From Thiotrichaceae bacterium (lineage in GTDB: Bacteria; Pseudomonadota; Gammaproteobacteria; Thiotrichales; Thiotrichaceae), in assembly GCA_027008665.1 (NCBI GenBank), contig JALVEA010000487.1:1-6542 (forward strand): DNA of 6,542 bases, in the 5' to 3' direction. The notes below the pieces were generated by a model. It was not told where the DNA came from. It searched no databases and worked only from the letters and a program-made list of their open reading frames with translations. The position numbers were made by a program, and so were the translations under genes. Numbering within the stretch: the first letter of the stretch is position 1; each line of letters begins with the position of its first letter. Shown here one piece after another: positions 6,185 through 6,542 of the stretch.

Positions 6185-6535
6185 ATGTCTGACAACCTAC
6201 TCCTTATTATCAGTATTATCATCATTGCCTTAGGAACTTATTTGATCAGAGCTATTCCACTTTTTATCAATATTGAAGTCTTACTTGGTGAAAAAAGAAA
6301 ACAGTTAGTACGTCGTTTTTTTTACCTAATGGGAGCCGCTATTATTGCTGCTTTATTTGCCACCTCAATTGATTTATCTGCCTTTTCTTTTACCCAATTA
6401 CCTACATTGATTAGTATGCTCAGTGGTTTTATCGGTATTATTATTGCTTATTTCTTATTTAAAAATAGTGGTATTAGCGTCTTAGTAGGACTGATAAGCT
6501 ATTTAATAGCATCGTTATTATTTGTAGGGATATAA
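6185..6535 (+). CDS. azlD: AzlD family exporter, small subunit
   Basis: A 116-residue membrane protein, the small partner of AzlC, needed for export of branched-chain amino acids or related compounds. Four hydrophobic segments lie at about 4-26, 44-62, 72-93 and 96-115. The family signature GTYLIRAIP (17-25) is present, followed by a charged loop (GEKRKQLVRR, 35-44) and FFYLMGAAIIAAL (45-57). Length is normal for AzlD. A good ribosome binding site, AAAGGA (6172-6177), lies 7 bases before the ATG. The 57-base gap after azlC holds no convincing terminator or promoter, so it is read as the third gene of the operon. The window ends 7 bases after its stop, so any terminator is outside. Confidence 0.92.
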   Translation: MSDNLLLIISIIIIALGTYLIRAIPLFINIEVLLGEKRKQLVRRFFYLMGAAIIAALFATSIDLSAFSFTQLPTLISMLSGFIGIIIAYFLFKNSGISVLVGLISYLIASLLFVGI

Positions 6536-6542
6536 AAAACAT

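Noticed and set aside
6022..6233. Frames on both strands around the azlC-azlD junction
   Set aside because: Both overlap the azlC end and azlD start; azlD has the better ribosome binding site and clear family motifs.

Overview
This window is AT-rich (about 35-40% GC by eye) chromosomal DNA. It probably comes from a gammaproteobacterium: a NADH-responsive (type II) citrate synthase, a c4/c553-like monohaem cytochrome and an NAD(P)H-flavin-reductase-type oxidoreductase occur together in that group. The exact lineage cannot be read from the sequence; a sulfur- or methane-oxidising or host-associated gammaproteobacterium is only a guess.

Layout. (1) 2-382, + strand: the 3' end of a ferredoxin/flavodoxin-reductase-type NAD(P)H oxidoreductase, cut by the window edge. 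It meets, stop codon against stop codon with no base between, a convergent gene (383-706, - strand) for a small exported monohaem cytochrome c. (2) 707-1642: more than 900 bases with no intact gene. It holds the cytochrome promoter region, one weak candidate for a tiny lipoprotein, a clearly decayed DDE transposase fragment (about 946-1381, at least four frameshifts and one nonsense codon), a purine-rich direct repeat, and a two-part hairpin followed by a T-tract just before citrate synthase. (3) 1643-2950: intact gltA with its own intrinsic terminator. (4) 3088-3273: a 61-residue two-helix membrane protein (DUF2892/YgaP-like membrane domain), closed by a strong GC-rich terminator. (5) 3343-6535: a three-gene block on the + strand, with a promoter carrying a perfect TATAAT and two small perfect palindromes, then a 658-residue regulator, azlC and azlD.

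The most interesting item is the 658-residue protein. Its first ~180 residues look like an ordinary XRE-type helix-turn-helix plus cupin regulator, a class normally complete at that size. Here it continues for about 480 residues, through a region I do not recognise (about 181-370), into a methyltransferase-like Rossmann domain (about 370-658). It is followed 12 bases later by azlC and then azlD, the two subunits of an AzlCD-type exporter of branched-chain amino acids or related compounds. A reasonable model, inferred and not shown, is a self-contained sense, modify and export unit: the cupin or methyltransferase part senses or modifies a small molecule, the HTH controls the promoter, and AzlCD exports the molecule. 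The methyltransferase motif I is degenerate, so this domain could instead be a non-catalytic ligand or SAM sensor.
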